NCBI RefSeq assembly: GCF_010548375.1
Contig: NZ_JAAGLY010000022.1
Location: 1 to 64,000 of the forward strand
Reading direction: 5' to 3'
Source: Streptomyces sp. SID13726
Lineage (GTDB): Bacteria > Actinomycetota > Actinomycetes > Streptomycetales > Streptomycetaceae
Length of the DNA stretch: 64,000 bases
In this document: in pieces, positions 42,639 to 51,654 of the stretch
Numbering within the stretch: position 1 is the stretch's first letter
How the letters are laid out: the number at the start of each line of letters is the position of its first letter
Translations under genes and position numbers: made by a program
Notes under the pieces: model-generated
What the model was told of the DNA's origin: nothing
Database searches by the model: none
What the model saw: only the letters and a program-made list of their open reading frames with translations

Positions 42639-43984
42639 CGGTCGACTCCGCCCAGGAGGCGGCGCGTTGTCTCCACGCCCCACTGGTCGAGCGAGAGCAG
42701 GCGGTCGCTGGACGCCATCAGGCCGCCCGTCGCCTCCACATGCGCGGCCCAGCGCTCGCGGGTGTCCACGGCCGGGCGGGCCATCAGGCAGTCGGGGTCG
42801 TTGACCCAGAGGCGGCCGTGCTGCCACTGGCGGCCGACGCCGGTGAACTCGGCCGGGTCCTGGCCGGGTTGGCTGTAGTCGTCGGCCTCGGGGCGGCGGT
42901 GCGGGCCGGTGTCGGGGCTGACCCGCATCGCGTCGAACAGGCCGATGGACGCCAGCAGGGGCGCACCGCAGCCCAGGAGATACGGCTCCGCGCCGATCGC
43001 CTCGCGGATCAGCTCGATGCCGGAGCGGTACGCCGTGAGCGCGTCCGCCGCGGAGTGCCGTACGCCCTCCAGCGCGCCCGCGTAGAGGAAGTCGACCTTG
43101 AAGTAGTCGTAGCCCTCGGCCGCCAGCGTCCGGAAGACCGACGCGAGGTACTCCGCGGCCTCCGGGTGGGTGGTGTCCAGGACGCTCAGGTCGTGGCCCC
43201 AGTTGCGGCCGGCGTGCAGGAAGCCGCCGTCGAGGTCCTTGACCAGCCAGTCGGGGTGCTCGGCGGCCAGGTCGCTCGCCGGGTCGACCAGGAAGGGGGC
43301 CGTCCAGATCCCGGCGCGGCGGCCACGGGCGCGGATCGCGTCGGCGATGCCCGCGCGGGAGCGGAAGCGGCCGGAGAGGGTGAGCCAGTCGCCGAGGGCC
43401 TTCTGGTAGCCGTCGTCGATCTGGACCACGTCGATGGGCAGGTCGAGGGTGTCCATCGCACGGATGTTCTCATGGATGTCGTCCTCGGTGACGTTCGTGA
43501 AGTACTCGTACCAGGAGCACCAGACGGTGGGTGCCGGACGCGGGGCCTCCACCCCGAGCCCGGCGGCCCACTCGGCCAGCGCCGCCTGGATGTCCGTGCC
43601 CGTGAACTCCTTCACCGGGCCGTCGGCGGTGACCTCTGCGGTGCCGCCGAAGCCGGAACCGGAGCCGGAACCGGAGCCAGAGCCGGAAACGGTCAGGCGG
43701 ATCGACGGAACCTCACGTGTCGGTTCCGGCGCCGCCCACAGCCGTACCGGCGAGCCGTCGCCCGGGTCGAGCGCCAGCAGCCCCTCACCCTGGAAGGTGC
43801 CTTCGGGGACGGTGACGCCCGGCCGGTAGCAGACCGTCGCCCAGTTGCCGTTCGTCGGGCGGTACGGCTTGTCGCCGAGGGCGTAGGCGCCGCTGGGGCT
43901 CCAGGACTGCCAGCCCTCCTCGTGGACACGGGCGGTGCGCGCGTCCACGGGCACGGAGGCGACCGGGGTGAAGGGGTGGGGCAC
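42635..43984 (-). CDS. Alpha-galactosidase-like glycoside hydrolase (GH36/GH27 clan)
   Basis: The 449-residue enzyme begins with a short beta domain (GWQSWSPSGAY near residue 24) and continues with a TIM barrel. VWCSWYEYF, DVVQIDDGYQ, WTAPFLV and FKVDFLYAGAL follow in order; the Asp of KVDF is the expected nucleophile. It is shorter than typical GH36 alpha-galactosidases (about 700 residues), because the N-terminal domain is reduced. An SGSGSG run near residue 100 joins the two parts. GTG start at 43984. It lies between the ABC permeases and the GH42 enzyme, implying a galactose-containing oligosaccharide as substrate. Confidence 0.85.
   Translation of the reverse strand: MPHPFTPVASVPVDARTARVHEEGWQSWSPSGAYALGDKPYRPTNGNWATVCYRPGVTVPEGTFQGEGLLALDPGDGSPVRLWAAPEPTREVPSIRLTVSGSGSGSGSGSGFGGTAEVTADGPVKEFTGTDIQAALAEWAAGLGVEAPRPAPTVWCSWYEYFTNVTEDDIHENIRAMDTLDLPIDVVQIDDGYQKALGDWLTLSGRFRSRAGIADAIRARGRRAGIWTAPFLVDPASDLAAEHPDWLVKDLDGGFLHAGRNWGHDLSVLDTTHPEAAEYLASVFRTLAAEGYDYFKVDFLYAGALEGVRHSAADALTAYRSGIELIREAIGAEPYLLGCGAPLLASIGLFDAMRVSPDTGPHRRPEADDYSQPGQDPAEFTGVGRQWQHGRLWVNDPDCLMARPAVDTRERWAAHVEATGGLMASSDRLLSLDQWGVETTRRLLGGVDR
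43645..43686 (-). repeat. Short tandem repeat encoding a Gly-Ser linker
   Basis: A run of GGAACC/GGAGCC hexamers encodes about six Gly-Ser pairs in the alpha-galactosidase, between its beta domain and barrel. Such repeats can change length by slippage in steps of two residues. Confidence 0.7.
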
Positions 43985-44011
43985 GGTGGTTCTCTCTCAA
44001 GTGGTGGGCGA

Positions 44012-44908
44012 TCAGCCCTTGTTGGCGCCGAGGGTCAGTCCGCTGACGAACTGGCGCTGGAGCACGAAGTACACGATCAGGGTGGGGATCGCGGTGAGCA
44101 GGGCGCCCGCGGCGACCAGGTTGGGGTCGGTGAAGTACTGGCCGGAGAGGTTGTTGAGCGCCGAGGTGATCGGCATGTTCTCGCCGGTGGAGATCAGCAC
44201 GATGGCCCAGAAGAAGTCGTTGTAGATCCAGATCGACAGCAACGTTCCCAGGGCGGCCATGGCGGGTTTGCACAGCGGCAGGACGATCTGCCAGTACATC
44301 CGCCACACGGAGGCGCCGTCGACCAGGGCGGCCTCGGTCAGTTCGTGGGGCAGCATCCGCATGTAGTTGGACAGGACGAAGGCGCAGAACCCGGACTGGA
44401 ACGCCACGTGGATCAGGACCAGGCCGAGTGCGGAGTCGTAGAGCTTGCCGCTCATGGTGATGCCGGGCAGGTCGATGAGCAGGTACAGCCGGTACAGGGG
44501 GGTGATGATGACCTGCTGGGGCAGCAGGTTGCCTGCGGTGAAGACGAGGAGCAGGGCGATGTTGAGGCGGAAGTCGAAGCGGCTGACGTAGAACGCGACC
44601 ATCGAGGAGAGCAGCAGGGTGATCAGGACGGCCGGGACCGCGATGATCAGGGTGTTGACGAAGTAGTGGATCATGTCGGACTGGACGAAGGCGTTCTTGA
44701 AGTTGTCGAACGTCAGCTTGTCCGGCCAGGAGACATAGCCCTTGTTGCTGGTCTCGGAGTAGGGCCGCATGGCCGCGAAGATCGCCCACAGCAGCGGGGC
44801 GAGCCAGGCCAGCGCGGTGCCGGCGAGGAAGACGTGCAGCAGGACCCGGGCCGGGCGGACGGGCGTGCGCTGTTTGGCGGGTGCGCCGGTGGCGACGGTG
44901 GTGCTCAC
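44012..44908 (-). CDS. Sugar ABC transporter permease, MalG type
   Basis: The 298-residue inner-membrane permease has six helices and the EAA loop ELTEAALVDGASVWRMYWQI (about residues 193-212). The GTG start overlaps the stop of the preceding permease gene. No ATPase is encoded in the cluster, so the shared ATPase MsiK probably energises it, as in other Streptomyces sugar systems (inference). Confidence 0.92.
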   Translation of the reverse strand: MSTTVATGAPAKQRTPVRPARVLLHVFLAGTALAWLAPLLWAIFAAMRPYSETSNKGYVSWPDKLTFDNFKNAFVQSDMIHYFVNTLIIAVPAVLITLLLSSMVAFYVSRFDFRLNIALLLVFTAGNLLPQQVIITPLYRLYLLIDLPGITMSGKLYDSALGLVLIHVAFQSGFCAFVLSNYMRMLPHELTEAALVDGASVWRMYWQIVLPLCKPAMAALGTLLSIWIYNDFFWAIVLISTGENMPITSALNNLSGQYFTDPNLVAAGALLTAIPTLIVYFVLQRQFVSGLTLGANKG

Positions 44909-45882
44909 GCTTGCCGCTCCTTCCGGAAGGTCGCGATCAGGTACGGAATGATGACGACGAGGGAGATGACCAGCAGGACCACGGCGATCGCGGAGCCGTA
45001 ACCGATCCGGCTGGACTCACCGATGATGTTGTTGGTGATCAGGATCGACAGCAGCTCCGTGCCCTGGGCGCCCTTGTTGAAGACGAACACCAGGTCGAAG
45101 GCGCGCAGGGCCTCGATGATCGTGACGACCAGGACGACCGTGTTGGTCGGGCGCAGGGTCGGGAAGATGACGTTCTTGAACGTCTGCCACTCGTTGGCGC
45201 CGTCCAGCGAGGAGGCCTCGCGCAGCGACGGGTCCACGCCCTTGAGGCCGGCCAGGTAGAGGATCATCATGTAGCCGGTGTGCCGCCAGGACGCGGCGAT
45301 CAGCACGGCCCACAGGTTCAGGTCCGGGTCGCCGATCCAGTCGATGTAGTGGCCGGGCTTGTTGGCCCCGATGAGGCTGTTGATCAGGCCGGTGTCGGGG
45401 TTGTAGACCAGCTGCCACACGAACCCGGTCACCGCCAGGGAGACCACGACCGGCAGGAAGAACGCCGTCTGGTAGACCCGGGAGAAGCGGATGCTCTTGT
45501 CCAGCTGCACGGCCAGGAACAGGCCGAACGGCGTGGGGATCAGGATGAGCACGACGAACCAGATGACGTTGTGCTCGACGGCGGGCCAGAACTGCGGGTT
45601 GTCGGTGAACAGCTGACGGAAGTTGTCCAGTCCGACCCACTTGATGGAGTCGAAGCCGATGCCGTCCCAGCTGGTGAAGGCCAGCAGGATGGAAGCGAGG
45701 GCGGTGACCCAGACCAGGGCCACGTGCAGGACCGTGGGCACGCCGGCCATGAAGCCGAGCGTGATGCGGTCACGGCGGGTCAGCAGGCGCTTGTGGCCCT
45801 GCGGGACCCGCTTGGCAGGGGCAGGGCCCGAAGGCGGCTCAGCGGCCGCCTCCGGGCTCTTCGTGTTGGTGTCGGTAGTCAT
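44905..45882 (-). CDS. Sugar ABC transporter permease, MalF type
   Basis: The 325-residue permease has a hydrophilic N-terminus of about 35 residues, six membrane helices and the EAA loop LREASSLDGANEWQTFKNVI (about residues 222-241). It forms the channel with the MalG-type partner encoded by the overlapping next gene. It starts 14 bp after the binding-protein gene. Confidence 0.92.
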   Translation of the reverse strand: MTTDTNTKSPEAAAEPPSGPAPAKRVPQGHKRLLTRRDRITLGFMAGVPTVLHVALVWVTALASILLAFTSWDGIGFDSIKWVGLDNFRQLFTDNPQFWPAVEHNVIWFVVLILIPTPFGLFLAVQLDKSIRFSRVYQTAFFLPVVVSLAVTGFVWQLVYNPDTGLINSLIGANKPGHYIDWIGDPDLNLWAVLIAASWRHTGYMMILYLAGLKGVDPSLREASSLDGANEWQTFKNVIFPTLRPTNTVVLVVTIIEALRAFDLVFVFNKGAQGTELLSILITNNIIGESSRIGYGSAIAVVLLVISLVVIIPYLIATFRKERQA

Positions 45883-45895
45883 TCAGCCGCTCAGC

Positions 45896-47200
45896 TCAGG
45901 AGGACGCGAAGATCGTCTTCTTCTGGCGTTCGATCGAGGACAGCAGACTGTCGACGCCCTTGGGGTTCTGGAGGAACTTCTGCAGCGAGGGCTGCATCAC
46001 CGTCGAGGTGAAGTCCGGACGCGAGTCACGGTCCATGAACTGCGTCAGACTCTTCGCACTGCCGATCATCTCGAACGCCTTCTTCTGCAGCGCCGAGTAC
46101 GAGGCGGTGGAGGCCTTGTTGGAGGCGGCCACCACGCTCGGGTCGCCCTTGAGGTAGAGCTCCTCGGCCGCCGGGCTGCCCAGGTACTCCAGCAGCTTGA
46201 CGACACCGTCGTGGTTCTTCGGGGACTTGGAGACCATGAAGCCGTCGGTGGGCGCCTCGACGGTGTCCTGCCCGTACGCCGAGTTGATCTCCGGGAAGGC
46301 GAAGAAGTCCAGGTCGTCCAGGTCGGCCTTGTTGGTGAACTGCTGCGCCACGAAGGTGCCCAGCAGGTACATGCCGGCCTTCTTCGACACCAGGGTCTGC
46401 GCCGCGTCCTGCCAGGTACGGCCCATGAAACCGTCCTGGTGGTAGGGCAGCAGCTCGGCCCAGTGGTCGAAGGCCGCCTTGACCTTGGCGTCGGTCCAGG
46501 ACGCCTTGCCCGCCATCAGCTCGACATGGAAGTCGTAGCCGTTGAGGCGGAAGTTGATCTGGTCGAAGGTGCCCATCGCCGGCCACGCGTCCTTGTCACC
46601 GAACGCGATCGGCACCAGGCCGTCCTTCTTCATCTGCTTGCACAGCGCGACCAGCTGCTCCCACGTGGTGGGGACCTCGTAGCCCTTGGCCGCGAAGACG
46701 CTCTTACGGTAGAAGACCGCCCACGGGTACGTGGTCATCGGCACGAAGTAGTACTTGCCGTCCGCGCCCTTGGACAGCTTCTTCATCGCGTCCGGGAAGT
46801 TGCCGCCGATCTTCTCCCACACGTCGTCGATCGGCGAAGCGAGGTTCTTGGCCGCGAAGAACTGCATGCGGTAGCCGGCGAACCACTTGAACACGTCGTC
46901 CGGCGTGCCCTGGAGGTAGGAGTTGATCTGCTCCTGAAAGGTGTTGTGGTCCTTCGTGTTCACCTTGACGGTGAGGCCGGACTGCTTCTGGAAGGCCGCG
47001 TACACATCGGCGTACGCCTTCTTCGGCACGGCGTCCGAGTCGTTGGAGCCGACACTGACGGTCTTGGGGTCCGAGGAACTGCCGCTGCTGCCGCAGGCGC
47101 TCAGCAGAGGGATGCCGGCACCGAGCAGGGCGGCGCCGCCCACGCCCTTGAGAACGCCACGGCGGCTCGCGGAGGGGAGGGAGGACGAGAGATCACGCAT
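45896..47200 (-). CDS. Sugar-binding lipoprotein of the galactoside ABC transporter
   Basis: The 434-residue family 1 solute-binding protein has a twin-arginine-like ASRRGVLKG at about residues 12-20 and the lipobox LLSAC, so it may be exported folded by Tat and then lipidated. I chose the ATG at 47200 because AGGAGCC precedes it; an in-frame start ten codons upstream lacks a ribosome site. It heads a five-gene operon (binding protein, two permeases, GH36, GH42). Substrate is inferred from the enzymes: an alpha- or beta-galactoside such as raffinose, melibiose or lactose type sugars. Confidence 0.9.
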   Translation of the reverse strand: MRDLSSSLPSASRRGVLKGVGGAALLGAGIPLLSACGSSGSSSDPKTVSVGSNDSDAVPKKAYADVYAAFQKQSGLTVKVNTKDHNTFQEQINSYLQGTPDDVFKWFAGYRMQFFAAKNLASPIDDVWEKIGGNFPDAMKKLSKGADGKYYFVPMTTYPWAVFYRKSVFAAKGYEVPTTWEQLVALCKQMKKDGLVPIAFGDKDAWPAMGTFDQINFRLNGYDFHVELMAGKASWTDAKVKAAFDHWAELLPYHQDGFMGRTWQDAAQTLVSKKAGMYLLGTFVAQQFTNKADLDDLDFFAFPEINSAYGQDTVEAPTDGFMVSKSPKNHDGVVKLLEYLGSPAAEELYLKGDPSVVAASNKASTASYSALQKKAFEMIGSAKSLTQFMDRDSRPDFTSTVMQPSLQKFLQNPKGVDSLLSSIERQKKTIFASS

Positions 47201-47253
47201 GTACGGCTCCTGACGACAGGGTCCGGTCACGGAGGGATTTGAAGACCAGTCGT

Positions 47254-47271
47254 AATCAACCAGAAATCAAC
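47254..47271. promoter_or_regulatory. Direct repeat upstream of the galactoside operon
   Basis: AATCAAC occurs at 47254-47260 and again at 47265-47271, spaced 11 bp, about one helical turn. It lies 55-70 bp upstream of the binding-protein start. Such spacing suits an activator or repressor binding one face of DNA. No regulator gene is encoded in the cluster. Confidence 0.35.
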
Positions 47272-47412
47272 TTGACCGAACACGGTGGCGCAATGACAGC
47301 CGTATGTCAGGTCATGAGTCAATAGCTCTCGACCCCATTTGTCGAAACGTGACCGACGCCTTCGTGATCCCTCATCGCCGCTGCTCATGGATGAGCCGGA
47401 CTGGGAACGGTC

Positions 47413-48885
47413 TCAGTTATAGACGCCGAACGCCTTCGAGAAGGCCGACTCGCTCTGGACGATCGAGCTGCATGTCGCGTCCGCCGAGTTCTTCGCCCCT
47501 CCGGCGCACTGCTTGTCCCGGGTGGCGGACCACATCGACAGCCAGCCGAGACCCTTCGCCTCGGCGAACGAGACCAGCTGGGCTGCGTCGTCGACCTTGA
47601 AGATCTCCGAGGCCACGTCGTTGACACCGATCATCGGCGTGACCGCGACCGTCTTCCAGGCCGCGCTGTCGGAGAGCCCGAGGACGCTCCTGACCTGTGC
47701 CTGGGTGGCGGTGGCGGCCTGCTCGGCGTACGTGCCCATGTCTCCGGCGTACGAGGGCCCGTAGTCCATCGCCATGATGTTGACGGTGTCGATCCGCACG
47801 CCGTTGGACTTCGCGTTCGCCAGGAGGTTCACCCCGTCCTGGGTGAGGCCCTCCGGCATCACCGGGAGGGTGTAGGACACATCCAGTCCGGGGTGGCCCG
47901 CCTGGAGCTTCGCTATCGCCTGCGCCCGCCGGGTGTTCGCGGCCGTGTTCGGCAGGGCGCCGCCCTCCACGTCGAAGTCGACCTTGGTGAGGCCGTACGC
48001 GTCCACGGCCTTCCCGTACGCCGCCGCCAGCGCGTCCGCCGAGGAGCAGGTCGTGGCGAGCTCGGAGCCGGAGGCACCGCCGAAGGAGACCCGGACGTCA
48101 CCGCCCTTCGCCCGCAGCGCCCCGATCTGCGCGGCCACGGCGTCGCTCCCGAGATCGGTCACCCCGCCCCACTTGGGCGTGCAGCCGCCGCCGTCGGTGA
48201 CGAAGGCGAGGTTGTAGTCCTTGACGCCGGTGGCCGCGGCGCTCGCGAGGAGGTCGAAGGCGGGGTAGAGGGAGGTGTCGACGTAGGGCGCGAAGCCGGC
48301 GGTGGCGGTGGTGCCCTTCGTGGGCGAGGAGGTGGGCGGGGCGGTGGGGGTGGGGGTCGACGTGGGCTTCCGCGTGGGCGTCGGTGGGGGCGTCGGCGTG
48401 GGTGTCGGTCCGGGCGTCGCGGACTGCGTCGGGCGGCCGCTCGGCTCCGGGGTCGCGGTGGCGTCGGCGGAGCACTTGGCGCCGTCGACGAGACAACCGA
48501 CCGGATCGGCCGTGCCGTTGACCACGAAGCCGACGGTGACCGACTCCCCCGGCGCCAGTCCGTCGGTGTCCCACTTCGCCGAGGTCACGGTGACATGCTG
48601 TCCGCTCACCGCCGACTCGGCGTTCCACAGGGAGCCGAGCCGCGCGCCCGGGGGCAGGTCGAACTCCAGCTTCCAGCCCTTGTCCGCGGTGGTGCTGTTG
48701 TTGGTGACGACGTACTGGGCGGTGTAACCCGTCGACCAGTCACTGGTCCTGGTGTACGCGGCCCCGATCCCGGCCGCCTGTGCGGTGCCGCTCAGCAGGA
48801 CCGCGCCGGTCCCCACCACGGCGGCGGCGACCACCCCGCCGATGACCTTGTTCCTGCCGTTGACTCTGCGCCGATGGATGCTCAT
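47413..48885 (-). CDS. Secreted chitinase-like enzyme (CBM2 + GH18)
   Basis: The 490-residue secreted enzyme has a signal peptide with basic start RRRVNGRNK and AQA cleavage (about residue 38), a CBM2 carbohydrate-binding module (about 39-140), a Thr/Pro linker (about 145-195) and a GH18 catalytic domain (about 198-490). The GH18 site reads KVDFDVEGG, preserving the D-x-D-x-E core and catalytic Glu; SFGGASG is the preceding conserved strand. The C-terminus holds a Cys-containing loop (QCAGG, ATCSS) that may form a disulfide. I chose the ATG at 48885; the earlier start at 48918 has no signal-like start. Confidence 0.9.
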   Translation of the reverse strand: MSIHRRRVNGRNKVIGGVVAAAVVGTGAVLLSGTAQAAGIGAAYTRTSDWSTGYTAQYVVTNNSTTADKGWKLEFDLPPGARLGSLWNAESAVSGQHVTVTSAKWDTDGLAPGESVTVGFVVNGTADPVGCLVDGAKCSADATATPEPSGRPTQSATPGPTPTPTPPPTPTRKPTSTPTPTAPPTSSPTKGTTATAGFAPYVDTSLYPAFDLLASAAATGVKDYNLAFVTDGGGCTPKWGGVTDLGSDAVAAQIGALRAKGGDVRVSFGGASGSELATTCSSADALAAAYGKAVDAYGLTKVDFDVEGGALPNTAANTRRAQAIAKLQAGHPGLDVSYTLPVMPEGLTQDGVNLLANAKSNGVRIDTVNIMAMDYGPSYAGDMGTYAEQAATATQAQVRSVLGLSDSAAWKTVAVTPMIGVNDVASEIFKVDDAAQLVSFAEAKGLGWLSMWSATRDKQCAGGAKNSADATCSSIVQSESAFSKAFGVYN

Positions 48886-48959
48886 GGCGTGGCACGCTAG
48901 CGAGCCGGAATCGGGCAAATAGCCTGATCAGGACGGGGGTTGAGGATCTTAGGGCGCGC

Positions 48960-50357
48960 TTAAGGATGGGATCGGGGTCGGTTAAAGGTCGAGACCAATC
49001 GGCCCGTCCGGCGCCGGCGCACCCGGTGTCCCCGGCGCTCCGGCTCCCGCCCGTCCAACTGGATCCAGATCCGCACCTCGGTGCCGCCGAGCACCGACGA
49101 GCCGATGCGTACGTCCCCGCCGGTCGACTCGGCGAGCCTGCGCACGATGTCGAGCCCGAGCCCGGTCGACCCGGCGCTCCCGGAACCCCGGCCGCGCGCC
49201 ATCGCGGCCTCCGGGTCCCGGATACCGGACCCCGCGTCGGAGACGAGCACGATCACCGCGTCCTCGCCGTTGTGCACGTCGACCGCGAAGGCGGTGCCCT
49301 CCGGGGTGTGCCGGAAGACGTTGCCGAGCAGGGCGTCCAGGGCGACGGCGAGCTCGGCCCGGGCCACGGGTATCCGCACCGGCCGCTCGGTGCCGGCCAC
49401 CCGCCACTTGCGGCCCTCGTCCTCCGCCAGCGCCGACCAGAACCCCATCCGCTCCCGCACCACCTCGGCCGCGTCGCACCCGGCACCGGGCCCGGCCGCC
49501 GCGGTCTGCGGCTTGGCCTCCCGGGCGGTACGGATGATGGTGTCGACCTCGCGCTCCAGCTGGGCGACCGCGGCCCGGGTCTGCTCGGCGGCCGGACCGT
49601 CCCCGAGCGAGGCCGCGTTGAGCCGCAGCACGGTCAGCGGGGTGCGCAGCCGGTGGGACAGGTCGGCGGCCAACTCTCTTTCGTTCGCCAGCAGTTGTAC
49701 GACCTGGTCGGCCATGGAGTTGAACGCGACCGCCGCCAGCCGCAGTTCGGTCGGCCCCTCCTCCGGCACCCGGGCGCCGAGCTTGCCCTCCCCCAGCTCG
49801 TGGGCGCTCTCGACGAGTCGTTGCGCGGGCTGCACCATCCGGACGCCGAGCCGGTCGGCGACCGCGACCGAGCCGACGACGAGCGCGATGCCGACGCCCG
49901 CGAGGACCGCCCAGGCGGTCGCGACGCCGTTGCTCACCTCGGACTCGGGGACGTACACCTCGACGACGGCGATCTGGCCCGAGCTGAGCGCGACCGGCTG
50001 GAGCAGGGTGGAGCCGCCGGGCACCTCGGTGGTGGAGGCGCGGCCCAGCTTCCGCACGGTCGCGATGTCGGCGGCGGCGGCCCGCCGCACCCCGATGTCC
50101 AGGGCCTTCTCGGCAGCGCCTGCCGGTATGTGGACGGCCATCCCGGAGTCCGAGCCCGCCGAGGCGACGACCCGCTCCAGCTGGTCGCGGTCGGTGGTGA
50201 TGGACAGCGCGGGGGCGACCGCGGCGGCCTCCCGCTCGGCGTTGGAGAACGCGCGGTCCCGGGCCATCTCCTTGATGACCAGGCCGAGCGGGATCGCGAA
50301 GGCGACCACGACCATGGTGGTGACCGCTAGGCAGACCTTGACCAGTGCCCATCTCAC
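48960..50357 (-). CDS. Sensor histidine kinase of an OmpR-type two-component system
   Basis: The 465-residue membrane kinase has a first helix at about 6-25, an extracytoplasmic sensor of about 125 residues, a second helix at about 155-177 and a HAMP domain. The H-box is DLSHRLRTPLTVLRL, where Arg replaces the usual Glu after His. The ATPase domain has LLGNVFRHTPEG (N-box), VSDAGSGI and STGLGLDIVRRL. The GTG start at 50357 overlaps the regulator gene's stop (GTGA). The signal is unknown; a small membrane protein gene lies on the other side of the regulator. Confidence 0.92.
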   Translation of the reverse strand: MRWALVKVCLAVTTMVVVAFAIPLGLVIKEMARDRAFSNAEREAAAVAPALSITTDRDQLERVVASAGSDSGMAVHIPAGAAEKALDIGVRRAAAADIATVRKLGRASTTEVPGGSTLLQPVALSSGQIAVVEVYVPESEVSNGVATAWAVLAGVGIALVVGSVAVADRLGVRMVQPAQRLVESAHELGEGKLGARVPEEGPTELRLAAVAFNSMADQVVQLLANERELAADLSHRLRTPLTVLRLNAASLGDGPAAEQTRAAVAQLEREVDTIIRTAREAKPQTAAAGPGAGCDAAEVVRERMGFWSALAEDEGRKWRVAGTERPVRIPVARAELAVALDALLGNVFRHTPEGTAFAVDVHNGEDAVIVLVSDAGSGIRDPEAAMARGRGSGSAGSTGLGLDIVRRLAESTGGDVRIGSSVLGGTEVRIWIQLDGREPERRGHRVRRRRTGRLVSTFNRPRSHP

Positions 50358-51043
50358 AGCGGCGGCTCCAGCTTGACCCCGACACCCCGCAGGGTGTGCA
50401 GATAGCGGGGCTGCGCGGCGGTCTCCCCCAACTTGCGCCGGAGCCACGACAGATGGACGTCGATCGTCTGGTCGTCGCCGTACGACTGCTGCCACACCTC
50501 GGCGAGCAGTTCCTTTCTCGGTACGACTACTCCGGGGCGGGCGGCCAGGAAGGCGAGGAGGTCGAACTCGCGGCGGGTGAGGTCGAGTCGGGTGCCGTCC
50601 AGCTCGGCCTGGCGGCGCAGCGGGTCGACGCTCAGGCCGCCGACGCGCAGCACGGTCTCCGGCGCCGCCTCGCCGCCGGCGGCCCGGGACCGCCGTAGGA
50701 CCGCGGCCATGCGGGCGGAGAGGTGCTCGACGGAGAAGGGCTTGGTGAGGTAGTCGTCCGCCCCCGCGTTGAGCAGCCGGACGATCTCCGTCTCGTCGTC
50801 CCGCGCGGTCGCGATGATCACCGGGACGTCGGTGATCCCGCGCAGCATCTTCAGGGCCTCGGACCCGTCGAGATCGGGCAGACCGAGGTCCAGGATCACC
50901 ACGTCGAAACGGAAATGGGCGACCTCGCGCAGCGCCTCCAGCGCCGTCCCGACACTGCGCACGGTGTGTGCCGCGTCGGTCAGGTGCCGGATGAGCGCCG
51001 AGCGGACGAACTGGTCGTCCTCGACCACGAGCACACTTGCCAT
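50354..51043 (-). CDS. OmpR/PhoB-type response regulator
   Basis: The 229-residue regulator has a receiver domain (residues 1-118; phospho-acceptor Asp52 in VVILDLGLPD, conserved Lys in LTKPFS) and a winged-helix DNA-binding domain (about 130-226; RREFDLLAFLA, TIDVHLSWLRRKLGE, LRGVGVKL). I chose the ATG at 51043 (MASVLVVEDD); a GTG three codons upstream is less likely. It is the first gene of the operon with the sensor kinase. Confidence 0.94.
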   Translation of the reverse strand: MASVLVVEDDQFVRSALIRHLTDAAHTVRSVGTALEALREVAHFRFDVVILDLGLPDLDGSEALKMLRGITDVPVIIATARDDETEIVRLLNAGADDYLTKPFSVEHLSARMAAVLRRSRAAGGEAAPETVLRVGGLSVDPLRRQAELDGTRLDLTRREFDLLAFLAARPGVVVPRKELLAEVWQQSYGDDQTIDVHLSWLRRKLGETAAQPRYLHTLRGVGVKLEPPL

Positions 51044-51141
51044 GCGCCGCACCGTACGCGATTCGGGCGAGCCCGGTCGGGGCCTGTGGATAACTCAGTC
51101 CGTGTGCGGCCTGTGGGACGTGTGAGGCACTATGGCGGGCG

Positions 51142-51648
51142 ATGCGCAGAGGACTCGTACATGTGATGGCCTGGCTGCTCGCCACGGGCGCGGCGGTCAC
51201 GCTGTCGTGGTGGGGTGTCCACACGGTCATGGCGGGCACGGCCTACGACCCGCCGCGCGCCCTGCCCATCACGGCGGCCGACGCGACCACGCAGGAGTCG
51301 AAACCGCTGGCGTCGCCGAAGCCGACCCCGACGCAGCGGACGGCCCCGTCGAGGACCCCGTCACCCACGCCCAGCGCCACGACCGCTCGGCCGACCCCCT
51401 CGCAGAGCCCGTCCCCCACCGCCTCGGGCGAGGTCAAGAGCTACGACACCGACGGCGGCCGCGCGGTCTTCGACCTCGGCAAAACCTCGGCGACCCTCGT
51501 CTCCGCGACTCCGGGCACGGGCTGGTCGATGCAGGTGTGGAAGACCGAGTCGTGGATCCGGGTGGAGTTCTCCTCGGGCGCGGACCGGGTGTCGGTGTTC
51601 TGCACCTGGCACGACGGTCCGCCTCGGGTGGAGATCGGGACGTACTGA
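51142..51648 (+). CDS. Membrane-anchored extracytoplasmic protein with Pro/Ser/Thr-rich stalk
   Basis: The 168-residue protein has an N-terminal signal anchor (about residues 8-30, VMAWLLATGAAVTLSWWGVH), a stalk rich in Pro, Ser and Thr (about 50-95) and a small beta-rich outer domain of about 70 residues (GGRAVFDLGKTSATLVSA, WIRVEFSSG). I do not recognise the outer domain. It is divergent from the two-component regulator gene, 98 bp away, so it may be a target or a partner of that system (inference from position only). Confidence 0.75.
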   Translation: MRRGLVHVMAWLLATGAAVTLSWWGVHTVMAGTAYDPPRALPITAADATTQESKPLASPKPTPTQRTAPSRTPSPTPSATTARPTPSQSPSPTASGEVKSYDTDGGRAVFDLGKTSATLVSATPGTGWSMQVWKTESWIRVEFSSGADRVSVFCTWHDGPPRVEIGTY

Positions 51649-51654
51649 CGGGCT

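Noticed and set aside
48735..48747. Palindrome ACCAGTCACTGGT in the chitinase gene as a DasR site
   Set aside because: It lies within the CBM2 coding region and lacks the TAGACC core spacing of the DasR consensus.
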